Below are positions 7,672 through 17,268 of a stretch of DNA of 64,000 bases, in pieces. The stretch is from assembly GCF_000716785.1 (NCBI RefSeq), contig NZ_JNYY01000016.1:310001-374000 (forward strand). Reading direction: 5' to 3'. Source of the stretch: Amycolatopsis vancoresmycina. Lineage in GTDB: Bacteria > Actinomycetota > Actinomycetes > Mycobacteriales > Pseudonocardiaceae. The notes below the pieces were generated by a model, which was given only the letters and a program-made list of their open reading frames with translations, had not been told where the DNA came from and did no database searches. The stretch's first letter is position 1. Each line of letters starts with the position of its first letter. The position numbers and the translations under genes are program-made.

Positions 7672-8232
7672 TCAGGCGGCGGGGACCGAGACGGCGTCGG
7701 TGACGAAGACGAGGGTCTCGTTCGGCTTGATGCCGCGGCCGCCCTCGCCGTACGCGAGGTCCGGCGGGATGATCAGCAGGCGGCGGCCGCCCTGCTTGAT
7801 GCCCTCCAGGCCCTTGTCCCAGCCCGGGATGACCTCGCCGGCGCCCAGGTTGAGGTCGAACGTCTGGCCGCGGTCGAACGAGCTGTCCAGCTTCTTCTTG
7901 TCCGACCACGTCACCAGCAGGTAGTTCATCTTCAGCTGCTGGCCGGCCTTCGCGGCGCCGCCGGTGCCCTCGGACAGGTCCTTGGTGATCAGCTTCTTCG
8001 GCGGGTCGCAGTCGTCCGGGATGGTGATCGTCGGCACCTCGCCGAACTTCCCCGTCGTCTTGACGTCGTCCGCCGTGCACTCGCGGCCCTTGCTCTGGGT
8101 CGCCGGTGCGGCGCTCGACGGCGGGACCGACGGGCCCGCCGGGGCGGCCGTTTCGGTCTTGGCCTGCTGGCCGCACGCGGCCAGCGACAGCGCCGCCGCG
8201 GCGGCGACCACGATCTTCCCGATCTTCTGCAT
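7672..8232 (-). CDS. FKBP-type peptidyl-prolyl isomerase lipoprotein
   Basis: Extracytoplasmic cis-trans prolyl isomerase anchored as a lipoprotein, 186 residues. The N-terminus has a lipobox (LAAC, Cys about residue 20), followed by a Thr/Pro/Ala linker. The FKBP fold covers about residues 85-186: DSSFDRGQTFDLNLGAGEVI, then GWDKGLEGIKQGGRRLLIIPPDLAYGE, the standard FKBP core with its aromatic pocket residues. ATG 8232 gives a proper signal peptide. It likely helps fold secreted proteins. It ends 11 bases downstream of the HelD-like gene on the same strand, so co-transcription is possible. Confidence 0.93.
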   Translation of the reverse strand: MQKIGKIVVAAAAALSLAACGQQAKTETAAPAGPSVPPSSAAPATQSKGRECTADDVKTTGKFGEVPTITIPDDCDPPKKLITKDLSEGTGGAAKAGQQLKMNYLLVTWSDKKKLDSSFDRGQTFDLNLGAGEVIPGWDKGLEGIKQGGRRLLIIPPDLAYGEGGRGIKPNETLVFVTDAVSVPAA

Positions 8233-8242
8233 GCCGGGCACC

Positions 8243-10480
8243 CTAGCCAAGCACGGAGAGTGCCGGGACGTCGTCACCCGTGGTGACCACCCCGAGGCGC
8301 CGCGTGGCCCGCGTGAGCGCGACGTACAGGTCGTTGAGCCCGCGCGGCGAGCCCGCAACGACCTCGTCCGGCGCGACCAGCACCACCGCGTCGAACTCCA
8401 GGCCCTTGGCGCGCTCGACGGTCAGCACGCTCAGCCGTTCGCCCGGTGAGCCGAGCAGCGCCGAAACCGCTTCGAGGCGGCCGGGCGGCACCAGCACCGC
8501 GACCGTGCCGCCGTCCACTTCGGACAGTTCACGCGCCACCAGCCCGGGCAGCTCCGCGGCCAGGGAAGCCGGGCGCACCGACCACGGCGGCACCCCGGTC
8601 TCGCGCACCGAAGACGGCGCCGAGAGCGAAGGCGAAACCTCCGCGAGGACGCGCGCCGCGACGGCCATGATCTCGGCCGGCGTGCGGTAGTTCACGGTCA
8701 GCTCTTCCAGGCGCCACCGGTCCTCGACGTACGGCGAGAGCGCCTCGCCCCACGACCGCGCGCCCCCGGCCGCGCCGGTCTGGGCGACGTCGCCGACCAG
8801 CGTCATCGACCGGTTCGGCGAGCGCCGCATCAGCAGCCGCCAGTCCATCGCCGACAGCTCCTGGGCCTCGTCGACGATCACGTGCCCGAACGTCCAGGTC
8901 CGGTCCTGCGCGGCCCGCTGGGCGGCGGTCAGCTCGCTGCGCGCCTGCTGGCGCTCGGCGAACAGCTCGGCGTCGAGGACGTCGGAGACGCGCAGGAGCT
9001 CCTCGTCGATGATCTCCTCGTCCTGTTCGAGGATGTCGAGCACGCCCTCGGCGTACGCGCGGTCCTCGCGCTCACGGCGTTTGCGCTCGACGCGGGCCTC
9101 GGTGTCGTCGACGCCGATCAGCTCGGCCAGCTCGTCGAGCAGCGGCACGTCCGCGGGCGTCCAGCGCGCGTCGCGGGGGCTCTCCAGGAGGGCCTGATCC
9201 GCCGGGGACAGCAGCTTGCCGGCGGCCCGCGCGAGGCGTTCGCGGTCGGCGAACAGGTCGTCGAGCACGCCTTCCGGCGTCAGCACCGGCCACAGCTCGT
9301 CGAGGGCGGCGATGACGTGGTCGTCCGCGGCCAGCTCGGCGCGGATGTCCTGCAGGTCCTGCCCGTCGAGGAGGTCGGCACCCAGTTTGCGGGCGGCCTG
9401 GCGGGTCAGGGCGTCGAGGACGTCGGAGACGAACAGGCGCCGCGCCGGGTTGTGCGGCCGCCGCGAGCGACGGGCGCGGGTGCGGGCGTCGGTGCAGGTC
9501 TTGCGGTCCAGCCGCAGCACGTCGTGCTCGTACTCGATCTCCAGCAGGGGCTCGGGCACGCGCTGGCGGTCGCGAACCGCGTTGGCGAGCACCTCGGCCA
9601 GCACCAGGCGGCCCTTGACCTCGGTGGTCTCGCGGGGTTCGACGCCGTCGGCCTGCAGGCCCGGGTAGAGCTGCCCGATGGTGGCGAGCAGCACGCCGGT
9701 CTCGCCCAGCGACGGCAGCACCTGGCCGATGTAGCGCAGGAACGTGCTGTTCGGGCCGACGACGAGCACGCCGCGGGTGGTGAGCTGCTGGCGGTGCGTG
9801 TAGAGCAGGTAGGCCGCGCGGTGCAGCGCGACGGCGGTCTTGCCGGTACCGGGGCCGCCCTGGACGACCATGACGCCGCCGAGCGGCGCGCGGATGATGC
9901 GGTCCTGCTCGGCCTGGATGGTGGCGACGATGTCGCTCATCTCGCCGGTCCGGCGCTGTTCGAGCGCGGCCAGGAGGGCGGCTTCGCCGGCCAGCCCGAG
10001 GTCCTGGCCCTGGTCGGCGGCGGTGAGGTCGAGGACCTCGTCGTCGAATCCGGTGACCTTGCGGGTCAGCGACCGCAGGTGCCGCCGCCGTCGCACGCCG
10101 TCGGGGGACGCGGCGGTGGCGAGGTAGAAGGGCCGCGCGACGGGCGCCCGCCAGTCGACGAGCAGCGGCTTGTAGTCGTCGTCCTCGTCGAAGAGCCCGA
10201 GGCGGCCGATGTAGGTGGTTTCCTCGGCGCTCTCGGGGACGAAGTCGAGCCGCCCGAAGGCCAGCCCCTGCTCGACGGAACCGAGCTGGGCGAGCCGGTC
10301 GGTGTAGAGGGTGGTGGCGACGTCGCGTTCGGTGCGGGCCTGCGGGGTGCCGCCGGTCTGCCGCAGCGTCTCGTCGAGGCGGCGCTGGGCTTCGAGGCGC
10401 TCGGCGTCGAGCTTCGCGTAGAGGGTGGTGACGTACGCCTGCTCGCGGGCGAGCTCGGCGGAGAAGTCGTCCGAAGACAA
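8243..10480 (-). CDS. helD: HelD-like RNA polymerase recycling ATPase (SF1 helicase family)
   Basis: 745-residue superfamily 1 ATPase of the HelD/HelR group, which pulls RNA polymerase off stalled complexes. The N-terminal coiled-coil arm (residues 1-75, Arg/Glu/Ala-rich) is the part that enters the polymerase secondary channel. Then come LLVDWRAPVARPFY, Walker A GGPGTGKT (208-215), Walker B with VIVDEAQELSAMDWRLL, LVGDVAQTGAAGG, and C-terminal motifs LTVNYRTPAEI and VALTRATRRLGVV. The start is TTG 10480. HelR homologues confer rifamycin tolerance, but I see no rifamycin-associated element upstream, so a general HelD role is equally likely. Confidence 0.88.
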   Translation of the reverse strand: MSSDDFSAELAREQAYVTTLYAKLDAERLEAQRRLDETLRQTGGTPQARTERDVATTLYTDRLAQLGSVEQGLAFGRLDFVPESAEETTYIGRLGLFDEDDDYKPLLVDWRAPVARPFYLATAASPDGVRRRRHLRSLTRKVTGFDDEVLDLTAADQGQDLGLAGEAALLAALEQRRTGEMSDIVATIQAEQDRIIRAPLGGVMVVQGGPGTGKTAVALHRAAYLLYTHRQQLTTRGVLVVGPNSTFLRYIGQVLPSLGETGVLLATIGQLYPGLQADGVEPRETTEVKGRLVLAEVLANAVRDRQRVPEPLLEIEYEHDVLRLDRKTCTDARTRARRSRRPHNPARRLFVSDVLDALTRQAARKLGADLLDGQDLQDIRAELAADDHVIAALDELWPVLTPEGVLDDLFADRERLARAAGKLLSPADQALLESPRDARWTPADVPLLDELAELIGVDDTEARVERKRREREDRAYAEGVLDILEQDEEIIDEELLRVSDVLDAELFAERQQARSELTAAQRAAQDRTWTFGHVIVDEAQELSAMDWRLLMRRSPNRSMTLVGDVAQTGAAGGARSWGEALSPYVEDRWRLEELTVNYRTPAEIMAVAARVLAEVSPSLSAPSSVRETGVPPWSVRPASLAAELPGLVARELSEVDGGTVAVLVPPGRLEAVSALLGSPGERLSVLTVERAKGLEFDAVVLVAPDEVVAGSPRGLNDLYVALTRATRRLGVVTTGDDVPALSVLG

Positions 10481-10541
10481 AGATCCTGCTTTCGCCTCAA
10501 GGAAAAAGAGCCAACGAAGTGTAACGGCGGTCGCCGCGCGA

Positions 10542-11147
10542 TCATTCCGAGCCGAGGGCGCAGTACGGGGAGACCTCGCCCGACCGGACGGCGGGCAGCA
10601 CCTTCTCCCCAGGAGCGCACGACACTTCCTCTGGCAGCAGTTGCGCGCCTCCGGTGATGCGCCCGTCGGGGCCCCGGAACAGCACGGCGGCCCCGCGACT
10701 GGTCAGGGCCCGGCAGTTCGCCGAGTGGTACCGGACACCACCGGGGACGACGGTCGCGGTCACCGGCGTGAACCCGCCGAGGGCTTCGGGCGCGAGCCAG
10801 ACCACGGGCCCGACCGCGGGCTGATCGAGCGCCACGCCGACCCGTTCGCCGGGCGTGAGGAGGGGCACTTCGACGGTCCGCGAGCCGGACGTCACGGGGA
10901 TCCGGTAGGCGGCGAGGGCGCTGGTGTTCTCGAGCACCGCGGCACCCGGGCCCTGCTCGACGACCCGGACGACACCGCCGTCGGGGGCCGGGCCGGGGAC
11001 CGCGGTGATCTTGGCCGGGATGGCGCAGCCGGTCCCGAGGAGCCGGTTCTGGTCGAGGTCGAGCCGGCCGCGGCCGAGGAGGGCGAGGAGCCCGAAGACG
11101 ACGACCGCGGTGACCGCGATCCCGGCCCGTCTCAGAGCCGGAGTCAG
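10542..11147 (-). CDS. Hypothetical membrane-anchored protein with likely CTG start
   Basis: About 201 residues: one N-terminal membrane helix (IAVTAVVVFGLLALLG) and an outside domain with VRVVEQGPGAAVLEN, a VRYHSANCRALTS motif and three more cysteines (near residues 41, 179 and 196). No family recognised. The frame has no ATG, GTG or TTG near the ctaB end. The only sensible start is CTG 11147-11145, which overlaps the ctaB stop as CTGA. It is therefore read as translationally coupled to ctaB. Alternative: a much longer N-terminus inside ctaB, which is implausible. Confidence 0.6.
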   Translation of the reverse strand: MTPALRRAGIAVTAVVVFGLLALLGRGRLDLDQNRLLGTGCAIPAKITAVPGPAPDGGVVRVVEQGPGAAVLENTSALAAYRIPVTSGSRTVEVPLLTPGERVGVALDQPAVGPVVWLAPEALGGFTPVTATVVPGGVRYHSANCRALTSRGAAVLFRGPDGRITGGAQLLPEEVSCAPGEKVLPAVRSGEVSPYCALGSE

Positions 11148-12124
11148 AACGGCAGGCCGAGCGTGGGCAGCCCGATGGCCGAGTCCACCGCCAGCGCCAC
11201 GAACACGATCATCAGGTACGTGTTCGACCGGTGGAACAGCGCCATCGGCTTGGTCTCCTCGCCGCGCCGCACCGCCGCCTGCAGGCTGTGCGCGTAGAAG
11301 AGGAACCAGCCGCCCGCCAGGATCGCGAACGTGCCGTACAGCCACGACGTCACCGGGAGCAGCAGCAGCGTCCACGCCACCATCACCCACGAGTAGATGA
11401 CGATCTGGCGGGCGACGTGCTGGGCGGTGGCGACCACCGGCAGCATCGGGACGCCCGCGCGCTCGTAGTCCTCGCGGTACTTCATGCCCAGCGCCCAGGT
11501 GTGCGGCGGGGTCCAGAAGAAGATCACGCCGAACATCACGAACGCCGGCCACTGCACGGTGCCGGTGACGGCCGCCCAGCCGATGACCACCGGCATGCAG
11601 CCCGCCGCGCCGCCCCAGACCACGTTCTGCGACGTGCGCCGCTTCAGGCCGAGCGTGTACACGAAGATGTAGAAGAGGATGGTCGCGACCGCGAGGATCG
11701 CCGACAGCAGGTTCACCGTGAAATAGAGCACGGCCGCCGAGGCGACGCCCATGACGAGGCCGAAGATCAGCGCGCCGCGGCGCGGCACCGAGTCCTTGAC
11801 CAGCGGACGGCGCTTCGTGCGGTTCATCACCTTGTCGATGTCCGCGTCGATCACGCAGTTGAGCGCGTTCGCGCTGCCCGCGGCCATCGTCCCGCCGACC
11901 AGCGTGGCCAGCACCAGCCACGGCGAGGGGATCTGACGGCCGGCGAGGAACATCGCCGGGATGGTGGTCACCAGGAGGAGCTCGATCACCCGCGGCTTGG
12001 CCAGCGCGGCGTAGGCGCCGACGACCCGGCGGAGGCTCCGCCGCTCACCGTGCGGTCGTTCCCCGGTCGGGTGCACGGCGCTGGTGTCTTCACTGCGTCC
12101 GTGCGCAGCGTTCACCGGCGACAT
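11144..12124 (-). CDS. ctaB: Heme O synthase (protoheme IX farnesyltransferase)
   Basis: UbiA-family membrane prenyltransferase that adds a farnesyl group to heme B to make heme O, the substrate of CtaA. 326 residues, with a polar 40-residue N-terminus and then nine or so helices. The first Asp-rich motif (NCVIDADIDKVMNRTKRRPL, about residues 87-106) binds farnesyl diphosphate and magnesium. The second loop motif lies near LGMKYREDYERAGVPMLP. It is divergent from tkt, an arrangement conserved in actinobacteria. The last bases overlap the start of the following small membrane gene. Confidence 0.95.
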   Translation of the reverse strand: MSPVNAAHGRSEDTSAVHPTGERPHGERRSLRRVVGAYAALAKPRVIELLLVTTIPAMFLAGRQIPSPWLVLATLVGGTMAAGSANALNCVIDADIDKVMNRTKRRPLVKDSVPRRGALIFGLVMGVASAAVLYFTVNLLSAILAVATILFYIFVYTLGLKRRTSQNVVWGGAAGCMPVVIGWAAVTGTVQWPAFVMFGVIFFWTPPHTWALGMKYREDYERAGVPMLPVVATAQHVARQIVIYSWVMVAWTLLLLPVTSWLYGTFAILAGGWFLFYAHSLQAAVRRGEETKPMALFHRSNTYLMIVFVALAVDSAIGLPTLGLPF

Positions 12125-12407
12125 TTCACTCCCTGCGTCAGGTTCGGGCGGGACCAGTCCGGGTAGCCGAAGAACCAGCCCTACTGAACCCTCGAACGAT
12201 GTTAGACGTGGTGAATCCCGTGGGTGATCGCGGGTCCTCGACCGGCCGAAGCACTAGGCTGGCCGCGACGGGCCGCGATTGCCCCTGCGCATGGCCGCGA
12301 GCAGGAATATCGTCCCTTCGGGATCGATTGAGATAGGTAGCCGCGCGCACGGGTAACCGGAACGAGGAAGACCAGCCGCAACCATCATGACCGGGAGTTG
12401 GAGTTCA

Positions 12408-14510
12408 GTGTCCGAAACCGCCACTACCAGCGAGAACAACCCACTCCTCCGGCGCAACGTGCCCGCCGACTGGACCGACACCGACACCCGCGCCGTGGAC
12501 ACCGTCCGGGTCCTGGCCGCCGACGCGGTCGAAAACTGTGGCAGTGGCCACCCCGGCACGGCGATGAGCCTGGCGCCGCTGGCCTACACGCTGTTCCAGC
12601 GCACGCTGCGTCACGACCCGAACGACCAGCACTGGCCGGGCCGTGACCGCTTCGTCCTTTCGGCCGGTCACTCCAGCCTCACCCTCTACATCCAGCTGTT
12701 CCTCGCCGGCTACGGCCTCGAGCTCGAGGACCTCAAGCAGCTGCGCAAGTGGGGCTCCAAGACCCCGGGTCACCCGGAGTACCGCCACACCGACGGCGTC
12801 GAGACCACCACCGGCCCGCTGGGCCAGGGCCTGGCGAACGCCGTGGGCATGGCGATGGCCGCCCGCCGCGAGCGCGGCCTGCTCGACCCGGACGCCGCGC
12901 CCGGCGAGAGCATCTTCGACCACCACATCTACGTGATCGCCTCCGACGGCGACATCGAAGAGGGCGTCACCTCCGAGGCCTCGTCCATCGCGGGCCGCCA
13001 GGAGCTGGGCAACCTGATCGTCTTCTACGACGACAACAAGATCTCGATCGAGGACGACACCAACATCGCGCTGTCCGAGGACACCGTGAAGCGCTACGAG
13101 GCCTACGGGTGGCACACCCAGGTCGTCGAGGGCGGCGAGGACGTCGTCGCGATCGAGGAGGCCATCAAGGCCGCCAAGGCCGAGACGCAGCGGCCGTCGT
13201 TCATCGCGCTGCGGACCGTCATCGGCTACCCGGCCCCGAAGAAGATGGGCACCGGCAAGGCGCACGGCGCCGCGCTGGGCGGCGAAGAGGTCGCCGCGGT
13301 CAAGGAGATCCTCGGCTTCGACCCGAACCAGTCGTTCGTGGTCGAGGACGACGTGCTCAAGCACACCCGCCAGGCGGCCGAGCGCGGCCGGGCCGCGCAC
13401 GCCGAGTGGCAGGAAAAGTACGAGGCCTGGGGCCAGGCGAACCCGGAGCGCAAGAAGATCGGCGACCGGATGAAGACCCGCTCGCTGCCGGAGGGCTTCG
13501 CCGACAACCTGCCGAAGTGGGAGCCGGACGCCAAGGGCATCGCCACCCGCAAGGCTTCCGGTGAGGTGCTCAACGCCCTCGCCGAGCCGCTGCCGGAGCT
13601 GTGGGGCGGGTCGGCCGACCTGGCCGAGAGCAACAACACGACGATGAAGGGCGCCGACTCGTTCGGTCCCGAGAAGGCCGCCACCGAAATGTGGCAGGCC
13701 AACCCGTACGGCCGGACGCTGCACTTCGGCGTCCGCGAGCACGCCATGGGCTCGATCCTCAACGGGATCGCGCTGCACGGCGGCACCCGCCCGTACGGCG
13801 CGACGTTCCTCATCTTCTCCGACTACATGCGCCCGCCGGTCCGGCTGGCCGCGCTGATGAAGGCGCCGGTCACCTACGTGTGGACGCACGACTCGATCGG
13901 CCTCGGCGAGGACGGGCCGACGCACCAGCCGATCGAGCAGCTCTCCGCGCTGCGCGCGATCCCGGGCCTCAACGTCGTGCGCCCGGCGGATGCCAACGAG
14001 ACCGCGTACGCGTGGAAGGCGGTGCTGGAGGACATCCACCACCCGTCCGGCCTGGCGCTGACCCGCCAGAACGTGCCGGTGCTCGAGGGCACCAGCGCCG
14101 AGGGCGTCGCCAAGGGCGGGTACGTCCTGGCCGACTCCGACGGCACCCCGGACGTCGTCCTCATCGCCACCGGTTCCGAGGTCCAGCTGGCGGTCGAGGC
14201 CAAGAAGACCCTGGACGCCGACGGCGTCAAGGCGCGTGTCGTGTCCATGCCGTGTGTCGAATGGTTCGACGCGCAGGACGCGGCCTACCGCGAATCCGTC
14301 ATCCCGGCCGCCGTGAAGGCCCGCGTGTCCGTCGAGGCGGGGATCGCCCAGTCGTGGCACCGCTTCACGGGTGACGCCGGGGTGAACGTTTCGATCGAGC
14401 ACTTCGGTGCGTCGGCCGACGCGGCCACACTGTTCCGTGAGTTCGGGTTCACCGCGGAAGCCGTCGTCGAGGCCGCCCGTCGCTCGATCCAGAACACCAA
14501 GAATTCCTGA
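12408..14510 (+). CDS. tkt: Transketolase
   Basis: Thiamine diphosphate enzyme moving two-carbon units between ketoses and aldoses in the non-oxidative pentose phosphate pathway; 700 residues, the normal length. The TPP/magnesium motif begins with SDGDIEEGVTSEASSIAGR and ends in YDDN. The invariant GSADL and FGVREHAMGSI segments lie in the pyrimidine domain (about residues 395-450). GTG 12408 is preferred over ATG 12387 because GGAG lies just before it. First gene of the six-gene run tkt-tal-pgi-zwf-opcA-pgl, with a 283-base gap shared with divergent ctaB. Confidence 0.96.
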   Translation: MSETATTSENNPLLRRNVPADWTDTDTRAVDTVRVLAADAVENCGSGHPGTAMSLAPLAYTLFQRTLRHDPNDQHWPGRDRFVLSAGHSSLTLYIQLFLAGYGLELEDLKQLRKWGSKTPGHPEYRHTDGVETTTGPLGQGLANAVGMAMAARRERGLLDPDAAPGESIFDHHIYVIASDGDIEEGVTSEASSIAGRQELGNLIVFYDDNKISIEDDTNIALSEDTVKRYEAYGWHTQVVEGGEDVVAIEEAIKAAKAETQRPSFIALRTVIGYPAPKKMGTGKAHGAALGGEEVAAVKEILGFDPNQSFVVEDDVLKHTRQAAERGRAAHAEWQEKYEAWGQANPERKKIGDRMKTRSLPEGFADNLPKWEPDAKGIATRKASGEVLNALAEPLPELWGGSADLAESNNTTMKGADSFGPEKAATEMWQANPYGRTLHFGVREHAMGSILNGIALHGGTRPYGATFLIFSDYMRPPVRLAALMKAPVTYVWTHDSIGLGEDGPTHQPIEQLSALRAIPGLNVVRPADANETAYAWKAVLEDIHHPSGLALTRQNVPVLEGTSAEGVAKGGYVLADSDGTPDVVLIATGSEVQLAVEAKKTLDADGVKARVVSMPCVEWFDAQDAAYRESVIPAAVKARVSVEAGIAQSWHRFTGDAGVNVSIEHFGASADAATLFREFGFTAEAVVEAARRSIQNTKNS

Positions 14511-14524
14511 AGGGGATGACAGTA

Positions 14525-15637
14525 ATGAGCAACGACAAGCTCGCGGCTCTGTCCGAAGCCGGCGTATCGATCTGGCTCGACGACCTTTCGCGTGAACGCC
14601 TGAACACCGGCAACCTGGCCGGCCTGATCCGCGACAAGCACGTCGTGGGCGTGACGACCAACCCGACGATCTTCGCCAACGCGATGTCGAAGGGCGACGC
14701 CTACGACGAGCGCACGCGCGAGCTCGCCGCCCAGGGCGCCGACGTCGAGGCGACCATCCGCGACCTGACCACGACCGACGTGCGCAACGCCGCGGACCTG
14801 TTCCGCGACGTCTACACCGCCACGAACGGCGTCGACGGCCGCGTGTCGATCGAGGTCGACCCGCGCCTGGCCAAGGACTCCGACAAGACGGTGGTCGAGG
14901 CGCAGGACCTGTGGAAGACCGTGGACCGGCCGAACGTGCTGATCAAGATCCCGGCCACCGAAGAGGGCCTGCCGGCGATCACGAAGACCCTGGCCGAGGG
15001 CATCAGCGTCAACGTCACGCTGATCTTCTCCGTCGAGCGCTACAAGAAGGTCATCGAGGCCTTCTTCGCCGGTCTGGAGCAGGCGAAGGCCAACGGCCAC
15101 GACCTGCGCGGCATCCACTCGGTCGCCTCGTTCTTCGTGTCCCGCGTGGACACCGAGATCGACAAGCGCCTGGACGCGATCGGCACCGACGAGGCCAAGG
15201 CCCTGCGCGGCAAGGCGGCCGTCGCCAACGCGCGGCTCGCCTACGCGGCCTACGAGGAGCTGTTCTCCAGCGACCGCTGGAAGACCCTCGCAGCCGACGG
15301 TGCCCACGCGCAGCGTCCGCTGTGGGCCTCGACCGGTGTGAAGAACCCGGACTACTCCCCCACGCTCTACGTCGACGACCTGGTCGTGAAGGACACCGTC
15401 AACACGATGCCGGAGAAGACCCTAGACGCGGTCGCGGAGCACTCCGAGCTCAAGGGTGACCAGGTGACCGGGCGCGCCGCCGAGGCGCAGGAGGTGTTCG
15501 ACAAGCTCGAGGCCGTCGGCATCGACATCCGCGACGTCTTCCTGACGCTGGAGAACGAGGGCGTCGAGAAGTTCGAGAAGTCGTGGACCGAGCTGCTGGA
15601 CACCGTGAACGGGCAGCTCGAGCAGGCGAAGGGCTGA
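14525..15637 (+). CDS. tal: Transaldolase
   Basis: Moves a dihydroxyacetone unit from sedoheptulose 7-phosphate to glyceraldehyde 3-phosphate through a lysine Schiff base. 370 residues, the long actinobacterial type. The Schiff-base lysine is in VLIKIPATEEGLPAI (about residue 140), and GVTTNPTIF is near residue 43. ATG 14525 is taken over ATG 14516 because AGGGG (14511-14515) is then correctly spaced. It follows tkt by 14 bases and is part of the same transcript. Confidence 0.95.
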   Translation: MSNDKLAALSEAGVSIWLDDLSRERLNTGNLAGLIRDKHVVGVTTNPTIFANAMSKGDAYDERTRELAAQGADVEATIRDLTTTDVRNAADLFRDVYTATNGVDGRVSIEVDPRLAKDSDKTVVEAQDLWKTVDRPNVLIKIPATEEGLPAITKTLAEGISVNVTLIFSVERYKKVIEAFFAGLEQAKANGHDLRGIHSVASFFVSRVDTEIDKRLDAIGTDEAKALRGKAAVANARLAYAAYEELFSSDRWKTLAADGAHAQRPLWASTGVKNPDYSPTLYVDDLVVKDTVNTMPEKTLDAVAEHSELKGDQVTGRAAEAQEVFDKLEAVGIDIRDVFLTLENEGVEKFEKSWTELLDTVNGQLEQAKG

Positions 15638-15645
15638 AGCACGAC

Positions 15646-17268
15646 ATGACGACAGGCGAAAAGACCGGCGTCGAGATCGTGGACGCCGCACTGGCGGAGC
15701 GTGCTGCGCCCCTGGCCGAGCGGCTGGTCGCCGACCAGGCCGCCTCGAAGCTGGCGGCGCAGGACGCGACGCTCTGGGGGCCGGACGCCGAATCCGAGGC
15801 GTCGATCCGGCTGTCGTGGACGACGCTGCACAAGTCGTCGCGACCGCTGATCGGCGAAATCGAGGCACTGCGAACAGAGTTGCGGTCCGAGGGCGTCGAC
15901 CGGGTGGTGCTGGCCGGCATGGGCGGCTCGTCGCTGGCGCCGGAGGTGATCACCGCGACCGACGGCGTCGCGCTGACCGTCCTCGACACCACCGACCCCG
16001 GCCAGGTCGCGGACGCCCTCGCGGGCGACCTCGAGCGCACGGTGATCGTGGTGTCGTCGAAGTCGGGCGGCACCGTCGAGACCGACAGCCACCGGCGGAT
16101 CTTCGCGAAAGCGTTCGCCGACGCGGGGATCGACGCGGCACGGCGGATCGTGGTCGTCACCGACCCGGGCTCGCCGTTCCAGGCACTGTCCGAAAAGGAG
16201 GGTTATCGCCGGACCTTCCTGGCCGACCCGCACGTCGGCGGCCGCTACTCGGCCCTGACCGCGTTCGGGCTGGTCCCGGCCGGGCTGGCCGGCGCGGACG
16301 TCGCCCGGCTGCTCGACCAGGCCGCTTCGGTGGCCGACGAGCTCGCCGCGGACTCCGCGGACAACCCGGCGGTCAAGCTGGCCGCCGCGTGGGCCGCCGC
16401 GCACGAGGCCGGTGCCGAGAAGGTCGTCCTCGCGGACACCGGCTCCGGCATCAAGGGCTTCCCGGACTGGGCGGAGCAGCTGATCGCCGAGTCCACCGGC
16501 AAGCAGGGCACCGGCCTGCTGCCGGTCGCGGTCGAAGGCCCGGAGGCGCCCGGCTTCGCCGACGCCGGGTCCGACGCCACGCCCACCGCGGTCGGCACCC
16601 CGCAGGGTGCGGCGAAGCTCGCCGTCACCGGCTCGCTGGGCGCGCAGTTCCTGCTCTGGGAGTTCGCGACCGCGCTCGCCGGGCGGCTGCTCGGGATCAA
16701 CCCGTTCGACCAGCCCGACGTGGAAGCGGCCAAGAAGGCGGCGCGGGCGCTGCTGGACGACCCGGAGAAGCTCAAGGGCGGCGAGGAACCGTCCAACGTG
16801 GACGGTCCGGTCGAGATCTTCGGCAGTGCCGGCGTTTCCACGGACGGCAGCCTCACCGACGTGCTGACCGCGTTCTTCGCTTCGGCGCCGGACGCGGGCT
16901 ACATCGCCGTGCAGGCCTACCTCGACCGCCTCGACGACGCGTCGACGTCCCTGCTGCGCGGCGAAATCGCCAAGCGCACCGGGAAGCAGACGACGTTCGG
17001 CTGGGGCCCGCGGTTCCTGCACTCCACCGGGCAGTACCACAAGGGCGGGCACCAGAACGGCGTCTTCCTGCAGCTCACCGGCGCGGTCGAGCACGACCTC
17101 GACGTGCCGGACCGGCCGTACACGCTGGGGCAGCTGCAGCACGCCCAGGCCCTCGGCGACGGGCAGGTGCTCGCCGAGCACGGCCGCCCGGTGCTGCGCC
17201 TGCACCTCACCGACCGGGCCGCGGGCCTCGCGGCCGTCGTCCGCGCGGTACAGGAGGCCGGCGCATGA
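15646..17268 (+). CDS. pgi: Glucose-6-phosphate isomerase
   Basis: Interconverts glucose 6-phosphate and fructose 6-phosphate, closing the loop between the non-oxidative and oxidative branches encoded on either side. 540 residues. Sugar-isomerase (SIS) signatures are present: LAGMGGSSLAPEVI (about residue 90), the phosphate-binding VVSSKSGGTVET (about 136) and TDPGSPF. ATG 15646 is 8 bases after the tal stop. The stop overlaps the zwf start (ATGA). It is the shorter actinobacterial form found in this operon rather than the E. coli type. Confidence 0.92.
   Translation: MTTGEKTGVEIVDAALAERAAPLAERLVADQAASKLAAQDATLWGPDAESEASIRLSWTTLHKSSRPLIGEIEALRTELRSEGVDRVVLAGMGGSSLAPEVITATDGVALTVLDTTDPGQVADALAGDLERTVIVVSSKSGGTVETDSHRRIFAKAFADAGIDAARRIVVVTDPGSPFQALSEKEGYRRTFLADPHVGGRYSALTAFGLVPAGLAGADVARLLDQAASVADELAADSADNPAVKLAAAWAAAHEAGAEKVVLADTGSGIKGFPDWAEQLIAESTGKQGTGLLPVAVEGPEAPGFADAGSDATPTAVGTPQGAAKLAVTGSLGAQFLLWEFATALAGRLLGINPFDQPDVEAAKKAARALLDDPEKLKGGEEPSNVDGPVEIFGSAGVSTDGSLTDVLTAFFASAPDAGYIAVQAYLDRLDDASTSLLRGEIAKRTGKQTTFGWGPRFLHSTGQYHKGGHQNGVFLQLTGAVEHDLDVPDRPYTLGQLQHAQALGDGQVLAEHGRPVLRLHLTDRAAGLAAVVRAVQEAGA

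Noticed and set aside
10481..10541. Rifamycin-associated element upstream of the HelD-like gene
   Set aside because: Searched by eye for the GGGGCTTGC...-type inverted repeat; not present, so no rifamycin-inducible label was given.
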